Positions 16,471-25,444 of a DNA stretch of 64,000 bases are shown one piece after another. Made by a program: the position numbers and the translations under genes. The stretch comes from Verrucomicrobiia bacterium. Its GTDB lineage: Bacteria > Verrucomicrobiota > Verrucomicrobiia > Verrucomicrobiales > DEV007. The stretch lies in NCBI GenBank assembly GCA_030425385.1, contig JAUIAH010000020.1, forward strand, positions 62,001 to 126,000. Reading direction: 5' to 3'. The notes beneath the pieces are model-generated. The model searched no databases, was not told the DNA's origin, and saw only the letters and a list, made by a program, of their open reading frames with translations. The first letter of the stretch is position 1. Each line of letters starts with the position of its first letter.

Positions 16471-17912
16471 GCTTCTGATTTCTCATGATGATAGACTTCC
16501 CATCCCAGATAATGCTCAAACGCTTCCTCAAGGATCTCCGCGGTGTGTGACAAATTCATGACCACATGATGCTCAAAGCCCTGTGAACAAACATGACGCA
16601 TGAGTCGCTGCAATTGAGGAACCTGGGCCACTGCCCGATTGCCAAACGTCTTGAGCTCATCATTCGTGAGATGGCCTTCGCCCACGTAGGCACGAATGGT
16701 TCCCGTGTTATCATCCGTCGTCAGCCGCCCGTAAGTCAATGGACCCGCGGGGGTGCGGCCGTCCAGGGCACCATAGGTATTGTCTACCCCGAGGATGCTC
16801 CCAAGGATAGGAGCATTGGCGATCTTGATATCAGGGAGAAATGTCTTGGCCCAATTGCCACAATGAAAGAGCACGCACTTGTCGTCGTCTTGCCCATAGT
16901 TGTTGTTCCAATCCACCAGCGCGCTCGGCGACATGGACGCCAATTGCATCGCAACCATCGTGAGCACGCCCGTGACGTCGACTTCGCACGCGCTCGGCAT
17001 GAAGCGCTCGCTCATCATGCTCATGAGCGTGCACACATTGCAGCCAAAGTTCTCTTGCACAGAGGTCCAGCACTGGATGGCGGTGGCCTCGATCGCATTC
17101 TCGTCCATCCACTCGTCCAGAATCACACCGAGCCGAGCCATCTGGAGCAGTTTCTCTTCAGGAACGCCTGGAGCGGGTGCGTAGCCTGCGATCTCTGCGA
17201 GTTTCCCAGACACACCTTCATGGGATGGTGCTAGTTTCTCCGCTCGCGCGAGAAACTCTGACAAATCCACCGTGGTCACGCTGATCCCATGCCGTTCCAG
17301 AATCTTCTCACTGTAGCGCACCGTGTTGAAGGCGCCAGGCCGAGCACCAACCGCACCTAACCTCAGTCCGCGCAAGCCCTTGACCACTCGGCACACGCCC
17401 AGGAAGCGCTCAAGGTCCGCTCGAAACGCATCAGAATCTGGCCGTTCGACATGACGGCGCGTGAGCGAGAATTTGATACCCGCCTGCGCCAAATTATTGC
17501 ACACTGAGATCTTGCCACAGAAGCCATCGCGCCTCCTTGACACGGTCAGTTGGTCGAGATCATCGGGATACGCTTGGACAAGCACGGGCACGTGGAGGCC
17601 AGCCATCTTGAGCGCATCCGCGACCCCTTTCTCATCGCCGAAATTTGGCAAGACCACCAAGATCCCATCGATCGCATCCCGATGCTCCCCAAAGAGCGCC
17701 GCGCATTTGCTCGCCTCTGCGTAAGTCTCCACGCCGCCCAATTTCGAATCTTCCTCAGCCAGCTGGATCGCCCGGATCCCGAGCTTCGCAAACAACGCCT
17801 CCACGTCGGCCCGCGCCTCAGTCACCAGTTGATCTGGGAAGAAATCACGGTTGCCGTAGAGGACCCCGAGGGTGGGTGTGCGAAAAGCGTCGACGGTGGA
17901 AGTTGCAATCAT
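16467..17912 (-). CDS. L-fucose/L-arabinose isomerase-like protein
   Basis: The 481-residue product belongs to the L-fucose/L-arabinose isomerase fold. It has an N-terminal Rossmann-like part (TLGVLYGNRDFFPDQL, DGILVVLPNFGDE), a middle part with GLRLGAVGARPGAFNTVRYS, and a C-terminal active-site region containing AIQCWTSVQENFGCNVCTLM, SACEVDVTGVLTMVAM and DKCVLFHCGNWAKTFLPD. The Glu and His in these segments are the expected metal ligands. It would interconvert an aldose and a ketose as the first step of the pathway. It is the first gene of the operon and faces the AraC regulator gene across 87 bp. Substrate D-apiose is a hypothesis from the operon; L-fucose is less likely because a transketolase follows instead of an aldolase. 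Confidence 0.82.
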   Translation of the reverse strand: MIATSTVDAFRTPTLGVLYGNRDFFPDQLVTEARADVEALFAKLGIRAIQLAEEDSKLGGVETYAEASKCAALFGEHRDAIDGILVVLPNFGDEKGVADALKMAGLHVPVLVQAYPDDLDQLTVSRRRDGFCGKISVCNNLAQAGIKFSLTRRHVERPDSDAFRADLERFLGVCRVVKGLRGLRLGAVGARPGAFNTVRYSEKILERHGISVTTVDLSEFLARAEKLAPSHEGVSGKLAEIAGYAPAPGVPEEKLLQMARLGVILDEWMDENAIEATAIQCWTSVQENFGCNVCTLMSMMSERFMPSACEVDVTGVLTMVAMQLASMSPSALVDWNNNYGQDDDKCVLFHCGNWAKTFLPDIKIANAPILGSILGVDNTYGALDGRTPAGPLTYGRLTTDDNTGTIRAYVGEGHLTNDELKTFGNRAVAQVPQLQRLMRHVCSQGFEHHVVMNLSHTAEILEEAFEHYLGWEVYHHEKSEA

Positions 17913-17999
17913 AGATCAACTATTCTCTTCTACTCTTGCCGTTGGGATAAAGAACATTCATCCTGAAATCGTTTCATTTAGTCCTGTATCCTTAGTTTC
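17913..17999. promoter_or_regulatory. Divergent promoter region of the sugar operon and araC-type gene
   Basis: These 87 bp separate two divergent start codons, so they must hold both promoters. A direct repeat GTTTCAT occurs at 17971-17977 and 17995-18001, 24 bp apart and partly covering the regulator's start codon. Direct repeats near such spacing are common for AraC-family operators, but the match is short, so it is only a candidate. Confidence 0.5.
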
Positions 18000-18860
18000 A
18001 TGCAGCGTTTTGACCACAGTCGCCCTGACTTCGAGCCCTATGGCTTCACCTGCCAGCTGTGGACAGCTGCGCGCATGAGGCGTCCTGATCGTCACAACGA
18101 GATCGAACTCAATCTCCTCAAGCATGGCTCTCTCACGTATCTTTTCGGGGGAGAGCGTATCACGATTCCTCACGGAGCGCTGTGCGCATTCTGGGCAGCC
18201 ATTCCCCATCAGATCATCGGGTATTCGGACGATCCCGAATACTATGTGGTGACCCTACCATTGTCATGGTTCTTGCAATGTCGACTTCCCGGAGCCCTGG
18301 TCGATTCGCTCCTGCATGGCCAACTCCTCCGAGATCCCACTCCGGAGCGCTTCGATCTCGATATCCGCCTTTGCCAGACCTGGTCTACCGACCTCGACCT
18401 CAACCGAAGCCAACCGGATGCCTCTGTTCGTCTCGAGTTGCACGCGCGCATGCTCCGCCTCACGCAGGCCATCGCCGCGTCCAAGGAGAATGCTACCTGC
18501 GACATGCCCAAAGCCTACCTGGGCGCTGGGGATCTCAACAAGGTCGAGCAAATGGCGGCATACATTGCCAAACACTATCAAGATCCTATCCTGATCGATG
18601 AGATTGCTAGCGAAGTACGGCTCCACCCGAACTACGCGATGAGCCTCTTCAAGAAGACCTTCAATCTCACCATCAACGAGTATCTCACGCAGCATCGCCT
18701 ATCACATGCCCAGCGTCTTCTCGCGACGACCAATCGCAAGATCATCGATATCGCGATGGAAGCGGGCTATCCCACGTTGAGCCGCTTCTATGAGGCATTT
18801 CGCAAAGCATGTGGCTGCTCACCGAGCAGCTACCGTAAGGAACATCAGATCGGCGAATGA
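18000..18860 (+). CDS. AraC-family transcriptional regulator
   Basis: The 286-residue product has an N-terminal cupin-like sensor part (RRPDRHNEIELNLLKHGSLT, ITIPHGALCAFWAAIPHQII) and a C-terminal pair of helix-turn-helix motifs (about residues 185-285). The DNA-binding part includes ILIDEIASEVRLHPNYAMSL, INEYLTQHRLSHAQRLL, IIDIAMEAGYPTLSRFYEAF and CGCSPSSYRK. It is divergent from the sugar operon and is probably its activator, sensing the imported sugar in the N-terminal domain. Confidence 0.92.
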   Translation: MQRFDHSRPDFEPYGFTCQLWTAARMRRPDRHNEIELNLLKHGSLTYLFGGERITIPHGALCAFWAAIPHQIIGYSDDPEYYVVTLPLSWFLQCRLPGALVDSLLHGQLLRDPTPERFDLDIRLCQTWSTDLDLNRSQPDASVRLELHARMLRLTQAIAASKENATCDMPKAYLGAGDLNKVEQMAAYIAKHYQDPILIDEIASEVRLHPNYAMSLFKKTFNLTINEYLTQHRLSHAQRLLATTNRKIIDIAMEAGYPTLSRFYEAFRKACGCSPSSYRKEHQIGE

Positions 18861-18945
18861 TAGCACCTGCAAATCTCGCCGAAAGGTGAGGAGCCCCCCT
18901 GAAACGTACTTGCTCCGATGAGCGAATCCGTCAGGATAGGCTGCA

Positions 18946-19824
18946 ATGAAAGCCCTCCTTACGTTGATCCTCGTCGGAATGATAGTCTTCTTTTCAAGTG
19001 CCTCGTGGGTTTGTGGACAGAACAGCCCGATGCCGGACCGCAAACGCCTCGTCTTGATCGGTGACTCCACCGTCAAGTGTGGCCGAGGCTTGGGGGAAGA
19101 CGGTCTCTGGGGATGGGGGCAGGTATTGGGACAGCACGTGGACCACGCAAAGATCACGATTGAGAATCGCGCTCTAGGAGGACGGAGCAGCCGCACCTAC
19201 TGGACGGAAGGGCTCTGGGAACGCTCGCTGCGAAGACTACGCAAAGGCGATTTCCTCCTCATGCAATTCGGGCACAATGATAATGGCGAAATGTTTGAGG
19301 GAGATCGGCCGCGTGCCTCCATCAAAGGCAACGGAGACGAGACGGTGGAAGGGACCGTCGCCACCACAGGCAAGCAGGAGGTGGTTCATAGTTACGGATG
19401 GTACTTGCGTCAGTATATCGCGGGTGCACAAGCGAAAGGCGCGATACCCATTGTCCTATCACTCGTTCCGAGAGACCGTTGGGCCGATGGGCGCGTGATT
19501 CGCTCTAGCAATGATTTCACACGCTGGGCGCGGGAAGCTGCCGAGCAATCGGGAGCGCATTTCATCGATTTCAATGACCTCGTTGCCCAGCGGTATGAGA
19601 CCATGGGACAGGAACGGGTGGGATGGGAACTCTTCAAGCACGACGATTGGACACACACGATCAAAGCGGGCGCAGAGGTGAACGCTGCGGTCCTCGCAGA
19701 GGGCATCCGCGCGTTGGACGATTGTTCCTTGAAGGACTACCTGCGTGATGACTATCCAAACGAGCGGCATCGGTGGCGATTCGACTTTGGTGAGGGTGTC
19801 CTGCGGAAGGTTTCCAAGCCGTGA
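18946..19824 (+). pseudogene. First part of a frameshift-split rhamnogalacturonan acetylesterase/esterase gene (SGNH, CE12-like)
   Basis: The 292-residue product has a signal peptide (MKALLTLILVGMIVFFSSAS) and an SGNH esterase domain: LVLIGDSTVK with the nucleophile Ser, ENRALGGRSSRTY (oxyanion Gly), MQFGHNDN (Asn) and KHDDWTHTIKAG (catalytic Asp-x-x-His). This is the family that removes acetyl groups from rhamnogalacturonan. It is a complete catalytic module, so the product may still be active. After it the protein enters RWRFDFGEGV and then VLRKVSKP, and stops. The continuation of the FDFG domain lies in the -1 frame and belongs to the next reading frame, so the two ORFs appear to be one gene broken by loss of one base near 19797-19802. 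Confidence 0.8.
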
Positions 19825-21764
19825 ATCCCGCCACACTTTACACGCCGGCGAGAGGCTACGGGTGGGAGCCGGGACCTCACCTGCGGTCGATCGATACCTC
19901 CGACGGCGATGCCTTGACGAGCGATGAGGCCATGCCGTTCTCCGTCGCGGTACCTGAAGGCAACTATCACATTCGCCTCCGCAGCCCAAGCCCCAATCTC
20001 ACCGTCAAGGCCGAAGTGCGCCGATGGATGGCGGGGCCTCTGTTGAGGCAAGACCTCGCACCAGGGGATCACACTTTTGTGGTCAATGTGAGACGCCCGG
20101 ACTTGCCCGATGGGGAACGCGTTCGCCTCAAACCTCGCGAACGGAGCTCAGAGAAGTGGTCCTGGGATGAACGGCTTACTCTTGAGTTTCTCGGAGAGAA
20201 TCCGGCCATCAGCATGATGGAAATCACCCCCATGCCGCACTTGCCAACGCTCTTCTTAGCGGGTGATTCCACGGTCGCCGATCAGGCACCCGAACCATGG
20301 AATAGTTGGGGCCAGATGCTCACGCGCTTCATGGGGCCGGAGATCGCCATCGCTAACCATGCGGAATCGGGCGAATCCATTCGCAGTTCGTTAGGGGCAC
20401 GGCGTTTCGACAAGATCTTTAGCCTGATCCAGTCCGGAGACTATCTCTTCTTCCAGTTTGGTCACAATGATATGAAAGATACTGCGGAAGATGCCCTCGA
20501 CACCTATCGCAAGAATCTGACCGCTCTGATCGAGAGAACCCGCAAGGCAAACGCACACCCCGTCCTGGTGACGTCGATGGAACGCAAACGCTCCCCCATC
20601 GAAGACACTCATGGGGCTTATCCCGATACCGTACGCCGCATCGCCCAAGACCTGGAGGTGTCCCTCCTTGATCTCCATGCCATGAGCAAGACGCTCTACA
20701 CCGCGCTGGGGGACAGACTGGAGGACGCCTTTCAAGATGCCACCCACCACAACAACTACGGGAGTGCTTTGTTAGCCTTGTGCCTCGTTCAAGCCCTACG
20801 TGAAGAACTTCCCGACCTGGCATCATGGATCGCGGGCGATGTCCCAGAGTTCGATCCCCGAACCCCGCCGTCGGCTCACGAAATGGCCATCCCCACCAGT
20901 CCTGCCCGCATCCCGAGAGACCCATCCTTCACCCCGCAGTCTGCTTATGCGAAAGAGAAGACACGCTTTCCTGACATTGCCCTTGTCACCGCAACAGGTT
21001 CTGACGGAGTGCAGTGGCAACGGGGACTGGTCTATAAGGAAATCCCAGGGACCTCATACGGGGATCGCTCCCTACGTTTGGATCTCGTCCTCCCGAAAGT
21101 CGCCAAGCCCGATGGCCATCCTGCGGTGATCCTGGTCCATGGCGGTGGATGGCGCGCCGGCAGCAAAGCGAATCTCTTTCCACTTGCCGAGCGTCTCGCA
21201 GAAGCGGGCTACGCTGCGGTTCCAGTAGAATATCGCCTCTCGATGGAGGCCCCCTATCCTGCCGCCGTTGAGGATCTCAACGATGCTCTCCACTGGCTCC
21301 GAGGCCCAGCCATGGATGGCCTGATCGATCCTGACAAGATTGCCATTCTCGGCTGCTCGGCAGGGGCGCAATTAGCCACTCTGATAGGAGTGAAAGGCGA
21401 TGTCCAGGCCGTGATCAATATCGACGGCATCGTCTCCTTCATCCACCCCGAAGCCGCTCCCGAATGGAAAGGAGCCTCCGCAAATGCCTGGCTGGGTGCT
21501 CGCGACGAGCATCTGGAGCGATGGAAGGAAGCCTCTCCTTTGGAACATGTCAGTGCACACGCAGCCCCAACTCTCTTCATCAACAGCGCCATTCCCCGGT
21601 TCCATGCGGGGCGCGACGACTTCATGGCGGCTTTGAAAGCGCACGGCATCATGACAGAATCACACACCTTTGAGGATTCCCCGCATCCTTTCTGGCTCTT
21701 TGAGCCTTGGTTCGAACCAACCGTCGAGAAGACGAAAGCGTTCTTAGAACGAACGATGCATTGA
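19821..21764 (+). CDS. Second part of the split gene: second CE12-like module plus alpha/beta-hydrolase esterase
   Basis: As drawn it starts at a GTG overlapping the previous stop (GTGA), but the same frame is open back to 19794 and reads PAEGFQAVNPATLYTPARGY, the expected continuation of the FDFGEG motif of the previous ORF. From there it has a small beta-domain (to about residue 140), a second SGNH module (LFLAGDSTVADQAPEPWNSW, GESIRSSLGARRF, FFQFGHNDMKD, QDATHHNNYGSALL) and a C-terminal alpha/beta hydrolase (ILVHGGGWRAGS oxyanion loop, ILGCSAGAQLA nucleophile Ser, DSPHPFWLF catalytic His). Three deacylating modules in one polypeptide would suit heavily acetylated pectin side chains. This half has no signal peptide of its own, so export depends on the fusion. 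Confidence 0.82.
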   Translation: MNPATLYTPARGYGWEPGPHLRSIDTSDGDALTSDEAMPFSVAVPEGNYHIRLRSPSPNLTVKAEVRRWMAGPLLRQDLAPGDHTFVVNVRRPDLPDGERVRLKPRERSSEKWSWDERLTLEFLGENPAISMMEITPMPHLPTLFLAGDSTVADQAPEPWNSWGQMLTRFMGPEIAIANHAESGESIRSSLGARRFDKIFSLIQSGDYLFFQFGHNDMKDTAEDALDTYRKNLTALIERTRKANAHPVLVTSMERKRSPIEDTHGAYPDTVRRIAQDLEVSLLDLHAMSKTLYTALGDRLEDAFQDATHHNNYGSALLALCLVQALREELPDLASWIAGDVPEFDPRTPPSAHEMAIPTSPARIPRDPSFTPQSAYAKEKTRFPDIALVTATGSDGVQWQRGLVYKEIPGTSYGDRSLRLDLVLPKVAKPDGHPAVILVHGGGWRAGSKANLFPLAERLAEAGYAAVPVEYRLSMEAPYPAAVEDLNDALHWLRGPAMDGLIDPDKIAILGCSAGAQLATLIGVKGDVQAVINIDGIVSFIHPEAAPEWKGASANAWLGARDEHLERWKEASPLEHVSAHAAPTLFINSAIPRFHAGRDDFMAALKAHGIMTESHTFEDSPHPFWLFEPWFEPTVEKTKAFLERTMH

Positions 21765-21776
21765 GCGAATCCCCAA

Positions 21777-23423
21777 TCACCCTTGCGGGACTTCACTCAA
21801 TGCCGGGTCGACGAAAGTCGAGGTCAATTGGTTGTTCCCCAACTGCACATCGGTCTGATAGGATGGTAACGATAGGGTGGTGGAATAGTCGACACTGCCT
21901 TGGATCTCCGCTTGCCGTGTATCCACTACGACTTCACGGACGAGGACGTCTCCCGGCTTGATAGGACCCAGCGTGTATTGTTGTTCTCCTAGAGGCGAGC
22001 CAATGACCAGGGTGCTCGCTTGAAGAGGCTCTGTTCCGCGATTCTCGACTACCACTTGCAGAATCTCACGACCATTGCCTTCCACATCACCCGCGTAGTA
22101 GTGACTGGCCACCGCGGCGTCATAGATGCCTGATTCGCCGGCCTGGACGACTCGCCCGACGTTGAGGATGCCATCACCGTAGATGCCATCATAACCCGGC
22201 GCGCCCGCTTCATTGGCGTGGGTGACGAGCAAATCATAGGCTTGCTGTCCGGTAAGAGATGGATCCATCGACATGATGGCCGCAATGGATCCCGAAACGA
22301 AAGGCGCGCTCGCTGAGGTCCCGGTGAATTGAATCACCTGTTCGCCCGGCCAGGCAGCAGGCACTTCGTATCCCGGAGCAGAAATATTGAGATCTTCGGA
22401 GGTATTGGAGAACTCTAAATGCTGGCCTAACGCATCGATGGAGCCCACCGAAATGACCCCTTCGTAGGCTGCGGGATAGGTGAGTTCGTGCGTGCCATTG
22501 TTTCCCGCCGCGGCCACCACCGTCGAGCCCGCCTCCAAGGCTGCCGCGATGGCTTCCTCTACCACGCTGCTATTGCCTGTGGAGCCCATGCTGATGTTGA
22601 TGACGTCGGCACCATCCGCTACCGCTGCGAGGATGCCCTCTGCCAGAGTGAAACTATCACTGTTCCCATCGCCATCAGCCACCCGGTAACTAAGGACCTC
22701 AGCAGCGGGCGCCACTCCCGGTGCCGCCGGATGGGAACCCGCAGCGACGGAGGCGACTGCCGTGCCATGTCCGTTGACTTCGGGATTCACGCCTTCTTCC
22801 TCGGAGACGAAATCCTGGAAAGCGCCCACCTGGGTTTCCCCAAAGGTCGTGTGGGCCTCGACCCCAGTGTCAATGATAGCAATCTTCTTCCCCAACCCCC
22901 AATTCTCATTCTCTCCCACGCCTAACCAACCCAGCGCACTGCTCCCGAAGGGAACGGCTGAATCCTGAATGCCTGGCCCCTGATTGCTGGGAGGCGTTGG
23001 TAGTTGCACCAAATAATTGGGAGCCGTCTCTGCATTGTCCGGGATGTCTTTCAAATCGTCAATATCATCGTAGCCCACGCGCACGCGGCCCAACTCCGGA
23101 AGCGACCCGAGCACTTTGAGACCCCCGCTATTCTTGAGGAAAGCTTCCAAATCTGCTCTTGAATCAAATGATAGGATCGCTTCATAAGCAATGGCTCCCG
23201 GTTTCAAGAGCGAACGCACGATGTGTCGCAAACGGCCATCTCCCGGGGCTCCCGCCCCTTCGGGAAGTTCGGGCACCTTCGTCCACGAGATGTCTGGCTG
23301 CGGCGCTTCGGAGCGCTGGCCGAAGGCGTTCAACGCATTGAGGAAATCGTCCCCTCGCAGCCATAACAGGGCCGCCATGACCACGAGGAAGGCAGCGGCG
23401 AGGGTGTAGAGAAAGCGGTTCAT
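21777..23423 (-). CDS. Subtilisin-like serine protease (S8 family), exported
   Basis: The 548-residue product has an N-terminal membrane or signal segment (residues 4-22), a prodomain-like region, and a complete catalytic triad: Asp185 in IAIIDTGVEAHT, His219 in NGHGTAVASVAAG and Ser370 in FTGTSASAPFVSGS, with the oxyanion Asn in AAAGNNGTH (about 308). About 100 residues after the catalytic domain resemble a CARDB-like beta-domain (ILQVVVENRGTEPLQASTLV). Probably a secreted or envelope-attached protease. It is convergent with the esterase gene and has no evident operon partner. Confidence 0.92.
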   Translation of the reverse strand: MNRFLYTLAAAFLVVMAALLWLRGDDFLNALNAFGQRSEAPQPDISWTKVPELPEGAGAPGDGRLRHIVRSLLKPGAIAYEAILSFDSRADLEAFLKNSGGLKVLGSLPELGRVRVGYDDIDDLKDIPDNAETAPNYLVQLPTPPSNQGPGIQDSAVPFGSSALGWLGVGENENWGLGKKIAIIDTGVEAHTTFGETQVGAFQDFVSEEEGVNPEVNGHGTAVASVAAGSHPAAPGVAPAAEVLSYRVADGDGNSDSFTLAEGILAAVADGADVINISMGSTGNSSVVEEAIAAALEAGSTVVAAAGNNGTHELTYPAAYEGVISVGSIDALGQHLEFSNTSEDLNISAPGYEVPAAWPGEQVIQFTGTSASAPFVSGSIAAIMSMDPSLTGQQAYDLLVTHANEAGAPGYDGIYGDGILNVGRVVQAGESGIYDAAVASHYYAGDVEGNGREILQVVVENRGTEPLQASTLVIGSPLGEQQYTLGPIKPGDVLVREVVVDTRQAEIQGSVDYSTTLSLPSYQTDVQLGNNQLTSTFVDPALSEVPQG

Positions 23424-23502
23424 CGCAGAGGGGGTGTTGAATCGGGGTTGATCTTCCTATTACGGTAGCGTCACTAAGCGCTGATTTCCTTTGATTTCTT
23501 TC

Positions 23503-24213
23503 ATGGCGACCAAACCTCTCCTCTTGTTGACGAACGACGATGGCATCGATGCTCCTGGACTCCTTGCCTTGGAAGCGGCCCTCCAATCTGATTGGGACGT
23601 CCACGTGGTGGCGCCCTCCAGCGTCATGTCCATGTGCGGCCATCGCGTGACCACGGATGAGCCGCTGCGGGTGACGTCCAAGGCCCCGCACCGGCATGCC
23701 GTGGATGGCACCCCTGCCGATTGCGTACGCCTGGCGCTCACCGCGCTCTTGCCACGCTCTCCGCAATGGGTCCTGTCTGGAATCAATCACGGGGGAAACT
23801 TGGGCGCCGACATCTTCATCTCGGGAACAGTCGCCGCTGTTCGCGAAGCTGCTTTCCTCGGCGCCAAGGGCATCGCTTTCTCTCATTTCAAGAAACGCGA
23901 TCGCGATTTCGATTGGGAATGGGCAGCACGCTGTGCGCTCCATGCCATGGATCAGCTTATCTCCCTGCCTCTTGAGGCGAAGGCATATTGGAATGTGAAT
24001 CTCCCTCACATTGCCCCCACGCCGACCCTACCCAAAGCCGTGACCTGCGCCCCTAGCAAAGAACCCTTACCAGTGAGTTTCCGAGAATCGCACGCTGAAG
24101 GAGAGCGCGCCTTTCACTATGACGGCGTCTATCAGGATCGCCAGCACGAGCCCGACTCTGACATTGCGGTCTGCTTCGGAGGGCAAGTCGCCATCTCCAA
24201 ACTCAGCGTGTAG
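23503..24213 (+). CDS. surE: 5'/3'-nucleotidase SurE
   Basis: Starting at the ATG at 23503, the 236-residue protein opens MATKPLLLLTNDDGIDAPGL, with the Asp-Asp pair (12-13) that binds the divalent metal. SGINHGGNLGADIFISGTVA is the second metal-ligand and phosphate-binding segment. The nucleotide-binding loop reads APSSVMSMCGHRVT rather than the usual DRNRSG form, a modest divergence. SurE dephosphorylates nucleoside monophosphates and is stress-related. The phospholipase D-type gene begins 4 bp after the stop, indicating co-transcription. Confidence 0.93.
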   Translation: MATKPLLLLTNDDGIDAPGLLALEAALQSDWDVHVVAPSSVMSMCGHRVTTDEPLRVTSKAPHRHAVDGTPADCVRLALTALLPRSPQWVLSGINHGGNLGADIFISGTVAAVREAAFLGAKGIAFSHFKKRDRDFDWEWAARCALHAMDQLISLPLEAKAYWNVNLPHIAPTPTLPKAVTCAPSKEPLPVSFRESHAEGERAFHYDGVYQDRQHEPDSDIAVCFGGQVAISKLSV

Positions 24214-24217
24214 CGGC

Positions 24218-25438
24218 ATGGCGGTCGTTCCCGAGTTCGTCAAGCGCCCCCTGCGGCATCGGCATCTCTTGCTGCGACCCGCGGTGCTGCGGAAATTGAC
24301 GGACATCGCCGAGAGCGCGCCGACATTCGGCAATGCCTACGAAATCTTCCAGGGCGGCGATGCCCTCTATGCCAGCATGCGAGAAGCCATCGCGACGGCA
24401 CAGGAACGGGTCCTCTGCGAGTTCTACATGTTTCTCTCGGATGAAACGGCCTGGACTTTTGCCAAAGCGCTAGCCGAGAAAGCACACGAAGGCGTGGTCG
24501 TCCGCTTGATCTACGACGCCGTGGGATCGCTCAATGCTAGGGCCTCGATCTTCGCGTTTCTGCGAGAGGCCGGCGTGGAGATTCTCGAATACCGCCCCTT
24601 GGCTCCGTGGAAACGGCGGTTTGGCATCTTTGGCAGGAACCACCGCAAGATCCTCGTGATCGATGACGACGTAGGCTATGTGGGTGGATTCAATCTCGGC
24701 AATTTCTGGTCGGAATCCCAACTGGGCGCGGCCGCTTGGCGCGACACGCACTTGCGCCTCCAAGGCCCCGCCGCTAAAGACCTCACGGTCCTCTTCGCGG
24801 AAACGTGGCATCGCGAGACTGGCAAGTTGCTCTCCATCAATGGGACGGACATCGCTGCGGAACACCTTCAGGACGACCCCTCGCCAGACCTTCCTGGGGG
24901 CACCTTGATCATCGGCGGACGCGGCCATTACCGGAGGCGGATCGAGCGGCTCTATCTTCTGAAGATTGCTGAGAGTCGGCAGCGCGTGCTGCTCACCAAT
25001 CCCTACATGGTGCCCTCTCGACGCATCCGCGAAGCCCTGTGCGAAGCCGCTGATCGCGGCGTGGATGTTCGGCTGCTACTCCCCTATCATTCAGACGTTC
25101 CAATCGCCGATCTGGCTGGGCGACGATTCTTTCGGCAATATCTCAAGCGCGGCATCCGCATCTACCTATACCAACGCACGATCCTTCACGCCAAATGCAT
25201 GATCCTGGATCAGTCATGGGCATCGGTAGGATCTGCCAACCTTGACGCCCTCTCCCTCAGGCAGAACTTGGAAGCCAACGCCGTTGCTCTCGATCCAGAC
25301 GTGGTCACCCTGTTAGAAGACCAATTCTGGGCAGACCTCGATCACACTCTAGAACTCTCTCTACACACGTGGAAGAAACGCCCGTGGAAGGAGAAATGCT
25401 TTGAATGGATGGCCTCTTGGTTGCGCCCTTGGCTCTGA
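24218..25438 (+). CDS. Cardiolipin synthase-like phospholipase D family protein
   Basis: The ATG at 24218, 4 bp after surE, is preferred over an upstream frame that would overlap surE. The 406-residue product has two HKD motifs: NHRKILVIDDDVGYVGGFN (His142, Lys144, Asp149) and LHAKCMILDQSWASVGSANL near residue 325. QGGDALYASMREAIATAQ and EFYMFLSDETAW match the start of the bacterial cardiolipin synthase domain. It lacks the usual two N-terminal membrane helices, so it resembles ClsB-type synthases. It would condense or transfer phosphatidyl groups at the membrane. Confidence 0.9.
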   Translation: MAVVPEFVKRPLRHRHLLLRPAVLRKLTDIAESAPTFGNAYEIFQGGDALYASMREAIATAQERVLCEFYMFLSDETAWTFAKALAEKAHEGVVVRLIYDAVGSLNARASIFAFLREAGVEILEYRPLAPWKRRFGIFGRNHRKILVIDDDVGYVGGFNLGNFWSESQLGAAAWRDTHLRLQGPAAKDLTVLFAETWHRETGKLLSINGTDIAAEHLQDDPSPDLPGGTLIIGGRGHYRRRIERLYLLKIAESRQRVLLTNPYMVPSRRIREALCEAADRGVDVRLLLPYHSDVPIADLAGRRFFRQYLKRGIRIYLYQRTILHAKCMILDQSWASVGSANLDALSLRQNLEANAVALDPDVVTLLEDQFWADLDHTLELSLHTWKKRPWKEKCFEWMASWLRPWL

Positions 25439-25444
25439 TGTCTG

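Noticed and set aside
16467-17912. L-fucose isomerase assignment (fucI)
   Set aside because: No fuculose kinase/aldolase pair is present; a transketolase follows, so the substrate is more likely a pentose.
21711-21721. tRNA T-loop-like GGTTCGAACC
   Set aside because: It lies inside the esterase coding sequence and no acceptor, D or anticodon stem can be built around it.
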